A DNA stretch of 64,000 nucleotides. It comes from JAXMCI01 sp046349435 (lineage in GTDB: Bacteria > Pseudomonadota > Alphaproteobacteria > Dongiales > Dongiaceae). Of the stretch, positions 10,109-17,783 are shown piece after piece; the stretch's first letter is position 1; each line of letters begins with the position of its first letter. Location of the stretch: positions 18,421-82,420 of the forward strand of contig JAXMCI010000034.1 of assembly GCA_046349435.1 (NCBI GenBank). The letters are read 5' to 3'. The position numbers and the translations under genes are program-made. Under the pieces are notes generated by a model. It searched no databases. It saw only the letters and a program-made list of their open reading frames with translations, and had not been told where the DNA came from.

Positions 10109-11200
10109 ATGACCGCCTCGAAACGAATTGCCGCGGCGCTCGCCGCGACCGCGCTGGTCGCCGGGGTGCATTTCAGCAGCGGCCGCGCCGCCGACCCGAT
10201 CGAGGGCAACGGCCGCGATCTCGTGATGTTCACCATGACCGGCTCCAACGTCTACGGCGCCAACCAGATCAGGGGCGCCGAGGAGGAGGCCAAGAAGCTC
10301 GGCTACAAGCTGACCGTCTTCCAGCACAACTTCTCGCAGCCGGAGCAGGACCAGCAGGTGCAGCAGTACATCGCCAGCGGCGCCAAGCCGGCGGCGATCA
10401 TCTTCTGGCCGTGGGTCGCCGACGCGGCGGTCAACGACGTGCGGCAGCTCTCCAAGCTGGCGCCGGTGATCCAGCTGACGCAGGAGCCGAACGAGAAGTC
10501 CTGGCCCTACGTGAAGGCCTATTCCGGCGCCAACCAGATCCTGATCGGCGAGACGCTGGGCCACATGCTGATCCAGGCCCGCGACGCCGCCAAGGCGGCC
10601 GGCATGAAGTTCCACAGCGACGGCGGCAACCTGCTGGTCTTCCAGCATCCGCAGGGCGAGAAGACCGGCACCGAGCGCATGAAGGGCTTCATGGCGGTGA
10701 CCAAGGACGCGCCCTTCAACATCATCCACGTCGAGTACGGCGCCAACAGCCCGGAGACCGGCTACGAGATCGGCAGCCAGGTGATCCCGAAGTACAAGGG
10801 CCAGTTCGACTTCCTCTTCGTCTCCAACCAGCAGGCGGCCAACGGCATCATCCGCGCGCTGAAGGAGAACGGCATCACCCCCGGCAAGGACGTCTGGATC
10901 GTCTCGGGCGACTGCTCGGGCAGCCTCGACGCGGTGAAGAACGGCGAGACCTTCGGCACCGGCATCCAGCCGGCGGCGGTCGAGGGCGCGCTCGCGGTGC
11001 GCACCGCGGCCAAGTACGTCGCCAACGGCAAGATCGAGGGCGACGTCATCCAGCTGCAGGTGACGCCGGAGGCTCCGCCGGTCGACAACACCCCGCCCGC
11101 CAAGTACAACTACATGCCGCACGCGCCGGCGATCGGTGCCGACGGCGTGGCGAAGACCAAGATCTGGGGCTACACCGCGGATCAGATCTGCGCGGGGTAG
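10109..11200 (+). CDS. Sugar-type ABC transporter periplasmic binding protein (RbsB-like)
   Basis: The 363-residue protein begins with a signal peptide (KRIAAALAATALVAGVHF, cleavage near GRAAD) and continues as a type I periplasmic binding protein: FTMTGSNVYGANQIRGAEEEAKKLGYKL, then QQYIASGAKPAAIIFWP and IVSGDCSGSLDAVKNG. In this family such proteins capture sugars, sugar alcohols or related polyols and deliver them to an RbsA/RbsC-type importer. ATPase and two permease genes follow. The ATG at 10109 lies after GGGAGAGTGTG. Ligand specificity cannot be read from the sequence. The gene is probably under operator B and is separated from the ATPase gene by a strong hairpin. Confidence 0.85.
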   Translation: MTASKRIAAALAATALVAGVHFSSGRAADPIEGNGRDLVMFTMTGSNVYGANQIRGAEEEAKKLGYKLTVFQHNFSQPEQDQQVQQYIASGAKPAAIIFWPWVADAAVNDVRQLSKLAPVIQLTQEPNEKSWPYVKAYSGANQILIGETLGHMLIQARDAAKAAGMKFHSDGGNLLVFQHPQGEKTGTERMKGFMAVTKDAPFNIIHVEYGANSPETGYEIGSQVIPKYKGQFDFLFVSNQQAANGIIRALKENGITPGKDVWIVSGDCSGSLDAVKNGETFGTGIQPAAVEGALAVRTAAKYVANGKIEGDVIQLQVTPEAPPVDNTPPAKYNYMPHAPAIGADGVAKTKIWGYTADQICAG

Positions 11201-11240
11201 CGACGGCCGAATGACGGCAGGCGCAGAGGCCACCGACAGG

Positions 11241-11266
11241 AAGGCGCGGCCATCCGGCCGCGCCTT
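11241..11266 (+). terminator. Intercistronic hairpin between binding protein and ATPase genes
   Basis: AAGGCGCGGCC, loop ATCC, GGCCGCGCCTT forms a perfect 11-bp stem. There is no U-tract, so it more likely stabilises the upstream mRNA end or attenuates transcription than acts as a full terminator. This pattern is common after binding-protein genes, which need more product than the membrane parts. It ends four bases before the proposed GTG start of the ATPase. Confidence 0.6.
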
Positions 11267-11269
11267 TCC

Positions 11270-12745
11270 GTGCGCCGGCTCTCCAAGCGCTACGGCAGCG
11301 TGCAGGCGCTCTCCGAGGCGGATTTCGAGCTCCGCCCCGGCGAGGTGATGGCGCTGCTCGGCGAGAACGGCGCCGGCAAGAGCACGCTGGTCAAGGTCCT
11401 CTCCGGGCTGGTCGAGCCCGACTCGGGCAGCATCGAGGTCGAGGGCCGGCCGACGGAGCTCTATCCCAGCGCCCGCTCGCAGGCGGCGGGCGTGGCGGTG
11501 GTGCACCAGGAATACAGCTCCGTCCCGAGCATGACCGTCGCCGAGAACCTCGTGCTCGGCCAGGTCGGCGTGCCCGCGCTGTGGCTGCCCGGGCGGCTGG
11601 CGGCCCGCGCCCGCGGCCTGCTCGCCGCGGTCGGGCTGGAGCATGTCGACCCGCGCAGCCGGGTCGAGCAGCTCAGCGTCGCCGAGATGCAGCTGCTGGA
11701 GATCGCCCGGCTGCTGGTGCGCGACGCCCGCGTCCTGATCTTCGACGAGCCGACCGCCGCGCTCGCCGACCGCGAGATCGAGCGGGTGCTGGCGGTCATC
11801 AAGCGGCTGGCGGCGGAGGGCCGCAGCATCATCTACGTCACCCACCGGCTGCCCGAGGTGTTCCGCATCGCCGACCGGGTGACCGTGTTCCGCAACGGCC
11901 GCAGCCTGCCGGCGCGGCCGACGGCCGAGCTCGACGTCGACGCCGTCATCACCATGATGCTGGGGCGCGAGCTGGAGACCATGTTCCCGCCGCACGGCAC
12001 GCTCTCCGGCGAGCCCTTCCTGCGGGTCGAGGGGCTGGTGGCGCCCGGGCTGGCCGAGCCGGTCGGCTTCGACCTGCGCCCGGGCGAGATCGTCGGATTG
12101 ACCGGCCAGCTCGGCAGCGGCGCCAGCGCCATCGTCGAGGCGCTTGCCGGCATGGCGCCGCCGACCGCCGGCCGGGTGACGCTGGACGGGCGCGCCCTGG
12201 CGCTGACCAGCCGCGCCGCGGCGCTGCGCTGCGGCATCGCCTACTGCTCGGCCGACCGCAAGCGCGACGGCATCTTCGCCGAGCGGCCGATCCGCGAGAA
12301 CCTGTCCTCGCCCTGGGTCCGGACGGTGTCGCCGGGCGGCTGGATCTCGCCGCGCCGCGAGACCGAGCGGGCCGGCAGCATCGCCGGCCGCTTCGCCATC
12401 GACGTGGCGCGGCTCGGCTCGGCGGTCGGCACGCTCTCCGGCGGCAACCAGCAGAAGGTGGCGGTCGGCAAGTGGCTGGGCGCGGAGCCCCGCATCATGC
12501 TGCTCGACGAGCCGACGCGCGGCGTCGACATCGGCGCCCGGGCGGAGATCTACCAGCGGCTGCGCGACCTCTGCGCCGCCGGGCTCGGCATCGTCGTGGC
12601 GAGCTCCGACACCGCCGAGATCCTCGGCCTCTGCGACACCATCGCCACCTTCTATCGCGGCCGCCTCACGGCGCTGAGGCCGCGGGCCGCGTGGACGGAG
12701 GACGCGCTGGTGCGCGAGGTGATGCACCAGGCGGACGCGGCGTGA
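11270..12745 (+). CDS. Sugar-type ABC transporter ATPase with two nucleotide-binding domains (RbsA/XylG-like)
   Basis: The 491-residue protein carries two ABC modules. The first has LLGENGAGKST, the signature LSVAEMQLLEIAR and DEPTAAL; the second has degenerate LTGQLGSGAS, an intact LSGGNQQK signature and DEPTRGVD, as in RbsA-type proteins. It powers the two following permeases. The start is uncertain. GTG 11270 gives a very short N-terminus (MRRLSKRYGS), has no clear ribosome binding site and sits directly after a hairpin. The frame is open back to 11201 without a better start, whereas an ATG at 11211 lies in another frame. The stop overlaps the next start (GTGA). Confidence 0.88.
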   Translation: MRRLSKRYGSVQALSEADFELRPGEVMALLGENGAGKSTLVKVLSGLVEPDSGSIEVEGRPTELYPSARSQAAGVAVVHQEYSSVPSMTVAENLVLGQVGVPALWLPGRLAARARGLLAAVGLEHVDPRSRVEQLSVAEMQLLEIARLLVRDARVLIFDEPTAALADREIERVLAVIKRLAAEGRSIIYVTHRLPEVFRIADRVTVFRNGRSLPARPTAELDVDAVITMMLGRELETMFPPHGTLSGEPFLRVEGLVAPGLAEPVGFDLRPGEIVGLTGQLGSGASAIVEALAGMAPPTAGRVTLDGRALALTSRAAALRCGIAYCSADRKRDGIFAERPIRENLSSPWVRTVSPGGWISPRRETERAGSIAGRFAIDVARLGSAVGTLSGGNQQKVAVGKWLGAEPRIMLLDEPTRGVDIGARAEIYQRLRDLCAAGLGIVVASSDTAEILGLCDTIATFYRGRLTALRPRAAWTEDALVREVMHQADAA

Positions 12746-13731
12746 GCGAGCCGGCCCGCAGCGCCGCCGGGCGGCTCGCGCCGGCCCAGGCCCGGGCGTG
12801 GCCGGACTGGCTGCCCTTCGCGCTGATCGTCGCGGCCGCCGCGGTGGCGATCGTCGTCGGCATGGCGGTGACGCCCAACTTCCTCACCGTCGACAATGCC
12901 CGCGCCATCCTGCGCAACGCCGCGATCACCGGCATCGTCGCCGTCGGCATGACGCCGATGACCTTGTCGGGCAACTTCGTCTCGCTCGGCCTGGCGCAGT
13001 CAGCGATGCTGGCGATGGTCGCCTTCTGCGCCCTGCTCGGCGACGGCTGGGGCCAGCTGCCGGCGATGCTGGCGGTCACCGCCGGCCTCGTCGCGGTCGG
13101 CGTGCTGCAGGGGGTCGTGGTGGCGGCCGGCCTCAACCCGGTGATCACCACGCTCGCCGCCGGCGCCATCGTCTTCGGCGTCGTCTCGGAGGTCACCGCC
13201 GGCGGCATCGTGCGCGCCGGCCGGCCGATCCCCTGGGGCGGCGGCGATCTCGCCGGCGTGCCGATCGAGGTCATCGTCTTCTTCCTCTTCGCCGTCCTGG
13301 TCACCCTGCTGACGAACCGCACGGTGCTGGGGCGCGAGACCATCCTGGTCGGCGCCAACCGGGCGACGGCGGAGATCAGCGGCATCTCCTTCGCGCGGGT
13401 CACCATCCTGGCCTTCGCCATCCTCTCGGTCGGGCTCGCCATCGCCGGCATCCTGAGCGGCGCCGCCTTCGGCCAGGCCACCGCCAAGTCCTTCCCGACG
13501 CTGACCATCAACGTCATCGCCGCCGTGCTGGTCGGCGGCACCGCCATCCAGGGCGGCCAGGGCTCGCCGCTGCGCTCGGCGGCCGGCGCGGTGCTGATCT
13601 CGGTGATCGCCAACATGATGGTGCTGAACGACTTCAGCACCGGCGGCCGGCTCGCCGTGCAGGGCGGCATCGTGGTCGTGGTGGTCGTGCTGCTCGAGCT
13701 GCTGCGCCGGCGCGGCGCGGTGCGCCGATGA
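12742..13731 (+). CDS. Sugar-type ABC transporter permease 1 (RbsC-like)
   Basis: The 329-residue protein starts at a GTG overlapping the ATPase stop, a sign of translational coupling. It has a short cytosolic N-terminus, then eight to ten hydrophobic spans from about residue 25, including the RbsC-family segments GIVAVGMTPMTLSGNFVSLG and VLVGGTAIQGGQGS near the C-terminal third. It forms the inner-membrane channel together with the second permease. It ends in a 4-base overlap (ATGA) with that gene. Confidence 0.87.
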   Translation: MSEPARSAAGRLAPAQARAWPDWLPFALIVAAAAVAIVVGMAVTPNFLTVDNARAILRNAAITGIVAVGMTPMTLSGNFVSLGLAQSAMLAMVAFCALLGDGWGQLPAMLAVTAGLVAVGVLQGVVVAAGLNPVITTLAAGAIVFGVVSEVTAGGIVRAGRPIPWGGGDLAGVPIEVIVFFLFAVLVTLLTNRTVLGRETILVGANRATAEISGISFARVTILAFAILSVGLAIAGILSGAAFGQATAKSFPTLTINVIAAVLVGGTAIQGGQGSPLRSAAGAVLISVIANMMVLNDFSTGGRLAVQGGIVVVVVVLLELLRRRGAVRR

Positions 13732-14723
13732 TCGCCGCGCTCGCCCGCCGTCTGCGGCCCTACGCCCTGCCGCTCGGCGTGCTGGTGGCGACCTGGATCG
13801 TCATGGCGGCGATCACGCCGACCTTCCGCGGCACCGGCAGCGTCTTCCCGGTGCTCGAGGGCTTCCCGCTGGTCGGGCTGGCGGCGCTGGGCCTGGCGGT
13901 GACGCTGATCGCCGGCGAGTTCGACCTCTCGGTCGGCTCGATGGCGGCGCTCGCCGCGGTGATCGCGGTGATGGCCTCGTCCTTCGGGCTGATCCCGTGC
14001 ATCGCCATTGCCACAGTGGCCGGCACCCTGCTGGGCGGGCTCCAGGGCCTGCTGATCGCCCGGCTGCGCATGAGCTCGCTGGTCTTCACCATCGGCACCC
14101 TGATCCTGCTGCGCGGGCTCACCTACATGCTCTCCGGCAACGCGCCGATCATGATCGACGAGATCGAGATCACCGACCCGCTGCTCGAGCGCTACGGGGT
14201 GTTCTCGATCAGCAGCATCGTCGCGCTGATCGTCTTCGCGCTGGCCGGGCTGTTCCTGACCTACACCCGCTGGGGACGCGAGATCTTCGCCATCGGCGGC
14301 GCCCGCAACGAGGCGATCGCCGCCGGCGTGCCGCGGGTCCGGCCGCTGGTCATCAGCTTCGCCTTCTCGGCCGCCTGCGCCAGCCTGGCGGGCGCGCTCG
14401 CCGCCTCGCGCGGCGGCAGCGCCGCGCCGCAGAACTACGAGGACCTGCTGCTCTCCGGCTGCGCCGCCGCGCTGCTCGGCGGCATCAGCCTCTATGGCGG
14501 GCGCGGCTCGGTCTTCAACGTCGTGCTCGGCGTCGCCGTGCTCTCGGTGGTCGGCGCCGGGCTCGCCGCCCGCGGCAGCTCGGCCTCGCTGGTGCAGCTG
14601 GTCACCGGCGCGCTGCTGCTCACCATCATCGCCATCGAGTTCGCGGCCGGGCGGCTGCGGCTCGGCGGCGCCGCGTCCGGCCGGGCCGGCCGCGGGCGCA
14701 AGCCGGCCGGCGCCGGCGGCTAG
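13728..14723 (+). CDS. Sugar-type ABC transporter permease 2 (RbsC-like)
   Basis: This 331-residue inner-membrane protein is the partner of the preceding permease. VTLIAGEFDLSVGSMAALAA is the conserved RbsC-family motif, and RWGREIFAIGGARNEAIAAGV is the cytoplasmic loop that contacts the ATPase. Two different permeases instead of a homodimer occur in several members of the family. The C-terminus is a basic, Gly-rich tail (GRAGRGRKPAGAGG). A 200-base gap with a perfect inverted repeat follows before the dehydrogenase gene. Confidence 0.86.
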   Translation: MIAALARRLRPYALPLGVLVATWIVMAAITPTFRGTGSVFPVLEGFPLVGLAALGLAVTLIAGEFDLSVGSMAALAAVIAVMASSFGLIPCIAIATVAGTLLGGLQGLLIARLRMSSLVFTIGTLILLRGLTYMLSGNAPIMIDEIEITDPLLERYGVFSISSIVALIVFALAGLFLTYTRWGREIFAIGGARNEAIAAGVPRVRPLVISFAFSAACASLAGALAASRGGSAAPQNYEDLLLSGCAAALLGGISLYGGRGSVFNVVLGVAVLSVVGAGLAARGSSASLVQLVTGALLLTIIAIEFAAGRLRLGGAASGRAGRGRKPAGAGG

Positions 14724-14755
14724 CGGTCTCCGGTGAAGTCGAACCTTCCCCTTCC

Positions 14756-14871
14756 TGTCATCGCCGGGCTTGACCCGGCGATCCATGCCGCGAGCTCGGC
14801 GATCGCGACCGCTCACGATGGGCGGGTCCGCGAGGCGGCCCTGGATCGCCGGGTCAAGCCCGGCGATGACA
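14756..14871. repeat. Perfect 30-bp inverted repeat, intergenic palindromic element
   Basis: The arms at 14756-14785 and 14842-14871 are exact reverse complements (TGTCATCGCCGGGCTTGACC and onward). Each arm also contains its own small palindrome, CCGGG-CTTGA-CCCGG. The element sits between operon genes and resembles the dispersed CCGG-rich palindromes of alphaproteobacteria. It may also act as an mRNA hairpin. Confidence 0.75.
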
Positions 14872-14923
14872 AGGTGGGGGGCAGAGCGGAATCCAGGTCA
14901 GCAGAGTGAGGCAGGGGGAAGCC

Positions 14924-15673
14924 ATGGCGGGACGTCTCGACGGCAAGATCGCGATCATCACCGGCGCCTCGACCGGCATCGGCTCGGCCGCGGCGCGGCT
15001 CTTCCTCGAGGAGGGCGCCCGGGTGCTGGCCGCCGACATCAAGCCGCCGGGCGACGAGCTGGCGGCGGCGCTCGCCGCCAGCCCCGGCCAGCTGCGCTTC
15101 ACCAACCTCGACATCCGCAGCGAGGCGGCCTGGGCCGCCGGGCTCGCCGCCTGCGTCGCCGCCTTCGGCAAGCCCAACGTGCTGGTCAACAACGCCGGCG
15201 CGCTGGGCAGCGGCAAGCCGGTGCACGAGGAGACGATCGCCGGCATGCAGGCCGCGTTCGAGAGCAACGTGCTCGGCATGTTCCTCGGCATGAAGACGGT
15301 GATCCCCGGCATGCTCGAGCTGGGCGGCGGGTCGATCATCAACGTCTCCTCGGTGTGGGGCTGGTCGGGCGTCGCCAACAACGTCGCCTACCAGACCACC
15401 AAGGGCGCCGCAGTGATGCTGTCGAAGAACGCCGGCGTCACCTATGCGCCGCACAACATCCGCATCAACTGCCTGCTGCCCGGCTATGTCGACACGCCGA
15501 TGTCGCGCGGCGTCACCCCGGAGGAGGCCAAGATGCTGATCAAGTTCACCCCGCTCGGCCGCCGCGCCGAGCCGCCGGAGATCGCGCCGATGATCGTCTT
15601 CCTCGCGTCGGACGAGGCGAGCTTCGTCGCCGCCGGCAACTTCATGGTCGATGGCGGGATGGCCGCGCTATGA
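14924..15673 (+). CDS. Short-chain dehydrogenase/reductase (SDR)
   Basis: The 249-residue protein is a classical SDR. It has the NAD(P) loop TGASTGIG near residue 15, the structural NNAG motif, the catalytic Ser in NVSSVWG and the catalytic YxxxK pair in AYQTTKG. Asp in LAADIKP after strand 2 suggests NAD rather than NADP. The ATG at 14924 follows AGGGGGAAGCC. It lies downstream of the sugar importer, and its stop overlaps the next start (ATGA), so it probably oxidises an imported polyol or an intermediate. The substrate is unknown. Confidence 0.88.
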   Translation: MAGRLDGKIAIITGASTGIGSAAARLFLEEGARVLAADIKPPGDELAAALAASPGQLRFTNLDIRSEAAWAAGLAACVAAFGKPNVLVNNAGALGSGKPVHEETIAGMQAAFESNVLGMFLGMKTVIPGMLELGGGSIINVSSVWGWSGVANNVAYQTTKGAAVMLSKNAGVTYAPHNIRINCLLPGYVDTPMSRGVTPEEAKMLIKFTPLGRRAEPPEIAPMIVFLASDEASFVAAGNFMVDGGMAAL

Positions 15674-16686
15674 GCGAGCGCACCCCGCACCAGATCCTGC
15701 CGCTCGGCGATGTCGGCCTCGATTGCGGGGCGGTGCTGCCGGATGCGAAGCTGGCCTACGCCACCTACGGCACGCTGAACGCGGCCCGGGACAATGCCAT
15801 CGTCTTCCCGACCTGGTTCACCGGCACCCATGCCGAGGCGGAGTGGCTGATCGGCGACGGCCGGCCGCTCGACACGACGAGGTACTTCGTCGTGGTGCCG
15901 AGCATGTTCGCCAACGGGCTCTCCTCCTCGCCCTCCAACACCCCGGCGCCGTTCGACCGCGCCCGCTTCCCGGCGATCACCATCCAGGACAATGTCCGGG
16001 TGCAGCACCGGCTGGTGACGCAGCATCTCGGCATCCGCCGCATCCAGCTCGTCATCGGCGGCTCGATGGGCGCCTTCCAGGCCTATCAGTGGGGCCTCGC
16101 CTATCCCGACCTCGTCGAGCGCATCGCGCCCTGCTGCGGCGCCGCCCGGGTCAGCCGCCATTGCTGGGTCTTCCTCGACGGCGCCAAGTCGGCGCTGCTC
16201 GCCGACCAGGCCTATCGAGGCGGCGACTACCAGGCGCAGCCGGCCGTGGGCGTGCGGGCGCTCGGCCGGGTGTGGGCCGGCTGGGCGCTGTCGCAGGCCT
16301 TCTACCGCGACGAGCTCTACAAGCAGATGGGTGCGCCCGACCTGCCCGGCTTCCTCGCCGCCTGGGACTCCTTCTGGGCCGGGCTCGACGCCAACAACCT
16401 GCTCTCCCAGATCGACACCTGGCAGACCGCCGACATCAGCCGGACGCCGGGCTATGACGGCGACCTCAAGCGGGCGCTCGGCGCGATCCGCGCCAGGGCG
16501 GTGCTGAGCCCGGGCGAGAGCGACCTCTACTTCCCGCCGCAGGACATGGCGTGGGAGGCGGCGCAGATGAGGTCGGCCGAGCTGCGCGTCATCCCCGGCC
16601 CGTGGGGCCATTTCTCGGAGGCCGGCATCGACCCCGCCTGCAACGAGTTCCTCGGCAACTCGATCCGGCTGCTGCTGTCGCGGTGA
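15670..16686 (+). CDS. Alpha/beta hydrolase of the MetX (homoserine acetyltransferase-like) family
   Basis: This 338-residue protein shows the alpha/beta-hydrolase nucleophile elbow GGSMGAFQ near residue 133, the late Asp in ESDLYFP and the late His in PWGHFSE, completing a Ser-Asp-His triad. It resembles homoserine O-acyltransferases. The window also carries a true metX at 50734 beside metW, so this catabolic-context copy more likely hydrolyses or transfers another acyl group. It is translationally coupled to the SDR. Confidence 0.75.
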   Translation: MSERTPHQILPLGDVGLDCGAVLPDAKLAYATYGTLNAARDNAIVFPTWFTGTHAEAEWLIGDGRPLDTTRYFVVVPSMFANGLSSSPSNTPAPFDRARFPAITIQDNVRVQHRLVTQHLGIRRIQLVIGGSMGAFQAYQWGLAYPDLVERIAPCCGAARVSRHCWVFLDGAKSALLADQAYRGGDYQAQPAVGVRALGRVWAGWALSQAFYRDELYKQMGAPDLPGFLAAWDSFWAGLDANNLLSQIDTWQTADISRTPGYDGDLKRALGAIRARAVLSPGESDLYFPPQDMAWEAAQMRSAELRVIPGPWGHFSEAGIDPACNEFLGNSIRLLLSR

Positions 16687-16689
16687 GGG

Positions 16690-17634
16690 TCAGCGCACCC
16701 GGTTGAGCAGCGGCTGCCCGTCGCGCAGCCGCCGGCAGTTCTCGATCGCCACGGCCAGGCTGCGCTCGAGCGTCTCCGGCGTCAGCCAGGCGACGTGCGG
16801 CGCGGCGGCCACCCGCTCGCTGGCGAGCAGCGGATTGCCGGCCGGCACCGGCTCGGCGGCGAAGACGTCGAGCCCGGCGGCCCGCAGCCGCCCGGAGGCC
16901 AGCGCCGCGGCCAGCGCCGGCTCGTCGACCAGCCCGCCGCGCGCCGTGTTGACCAGCACCGCGCCCGGCTTCATCAGCGCCAGCCGCCGGGCGTCGATCA
17001 GCCTGTCGGTCTCCGGCGTCAGCGGCAGGTGCAGCGAGACGACGTCGGCTTCGGCGAGCAGCTGCTCGAGCGTGCGCCACTCGGCGAGCGATCCTTCCTT
17101 CGGCGTGCGCGCGGTGTAGAGCAGCCGGGCGCCGAGCGCGGCCAGCGCCGGGGCCAGCAGCTGCGGCACCATGCCGTAGCCGACCAGCCCGATGGTCCGG
17201 CCGCCGATCTCGCCGACCCCGTCGAACAGGTCGCGGCCGAAGGCCCAGCCGCGGCCGGCCCGCGTCTCGCGGTCGAGCAGCGGCAGCCGGCGCAGCGCCG
17301 CCAGCATCAGCAGCAGGGTCATCTCCGCCACGGCGCGGCTGTTGGTGCCCGGCATGTTGCAGACCGCAATGCCGCGCGCCGCCGCCGCCTCGACATCGAT
17401 GGTGTTGACCCCGACGCCGATCTTCTGGATCAGCCCGAGGCGCGGCGCGGCGGCGATGTCGCGGGCGGTGAAGGGCTCCAGCACGTGCAGCACGGCCTCG
17501 GCCTCGGCCAGCGCCGCGGCCAGGCCGGCGCGATCGGTCTCGGCGACGATGGCGATCTCCAGCCAGCCGGGCCGCACCGCCTCCAGGCTGTGCCGGAAGC
17601 CCGGGCTCGCCTCGTAATGCAGCACCGCCTTCAT
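16690..17634 (-). CDS. D-2-hydroxyacid dehydrogenase, NAD-dependent
   Basis: The 314-residue protein has the two-domain layout of the D-isomer 2-hydroxyacid dehydrogenases. It has the dinucleotide loop VGYGMVPQLLAPALAALGA (first glycines GYG), the catalytic Arg in NTARGGLVDE, the Glu further on, and the catalytic His in AAPHVAWLT. It reduces 2-keto acids or oxidises D-2-hydroxy acids. It converges tail to tail with the MetX-like gene and is divergent from the aldehyde dehydrogenase at 17784, with a shared operator region. All three probably belong to one catabolic module. Confidence 0.87.
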   Translation of the reverse strand: MKAVLHYEASPGFRHSLEAVRPGWLEIAIVAETDRAGLAAALAEAEAVLHVLEPFTARDIAAAPRLGLIQKIGVGVNTIDVEAAAARGIAVCNMPGTNSRAVAEMTLLLMLAALRRLPLLDRETRAGRGWAFGRDLFDGVGEIGGRTIGLVGYGMVPQLLAPALAALGARLLYTARTPKEGSLAEWRTLEQLLAEADVVSLHLPLTPETDRLIDARRLALMKPGAVLVNTARGGLVDEPALAAALASGRLRAAGLDVFAAEPVPAGNPLLASERVAAAPHVAWLTPETLERSLAVAIENCRRLRDGQPLLNRVR

Positions 17635-17685
17635 GCCCGCTCCCTTCGCCCGTTCCTTCGCCCGTTCCTTCGCCGGGGGCCGAGG

Positions 17686-17714
17686 TTGACAGCCCGCAGC
17701 CCGGCCCGTAGCCT
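17686..17714 (+). promoter_or_regulatory. Sigma-70-type promoter upstream of the aldehyde dehydrogenase gene
   Basis: TTGACA (17686-17691), a 17-base spacer and TAGCCT (17709-17714). The hexamers match the promoters at 10011 and 43300 in form, and an operator-like palindrome follows immediately. Confidence 0.6.
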
Positions 17715-17737
17715 AAAGAACCATAATTTTGTTCTTT
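17715..17737. promoter_or_regulatory. Operator-like palindrome AAAGAAC-N9-GTTCTTT
   Basis: The two 7-base arms are exact reverse complements and lie in the AT-rich patch directly downstream of a -10 hexamer, between the divergent hydroxyacid and aldehyde dehydrogenase genes. The arms start AAAGA like the operator family at 10042, but spacing and sequence differ, so another regulator is likely. Confidence 0.5.
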
Positions 17738-17783
17738 TGAGAACGGGCCGCGACCTCGCGCCCCGTCAGCCGAGGCCAGGAAC

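Noticed and set aside
15670..16686. Calling this a second metX
   Set aside because: The fold and triad match, but a metX beside metW exists at 50734 and the neighbours here are catabolic, so only the family is assigned.
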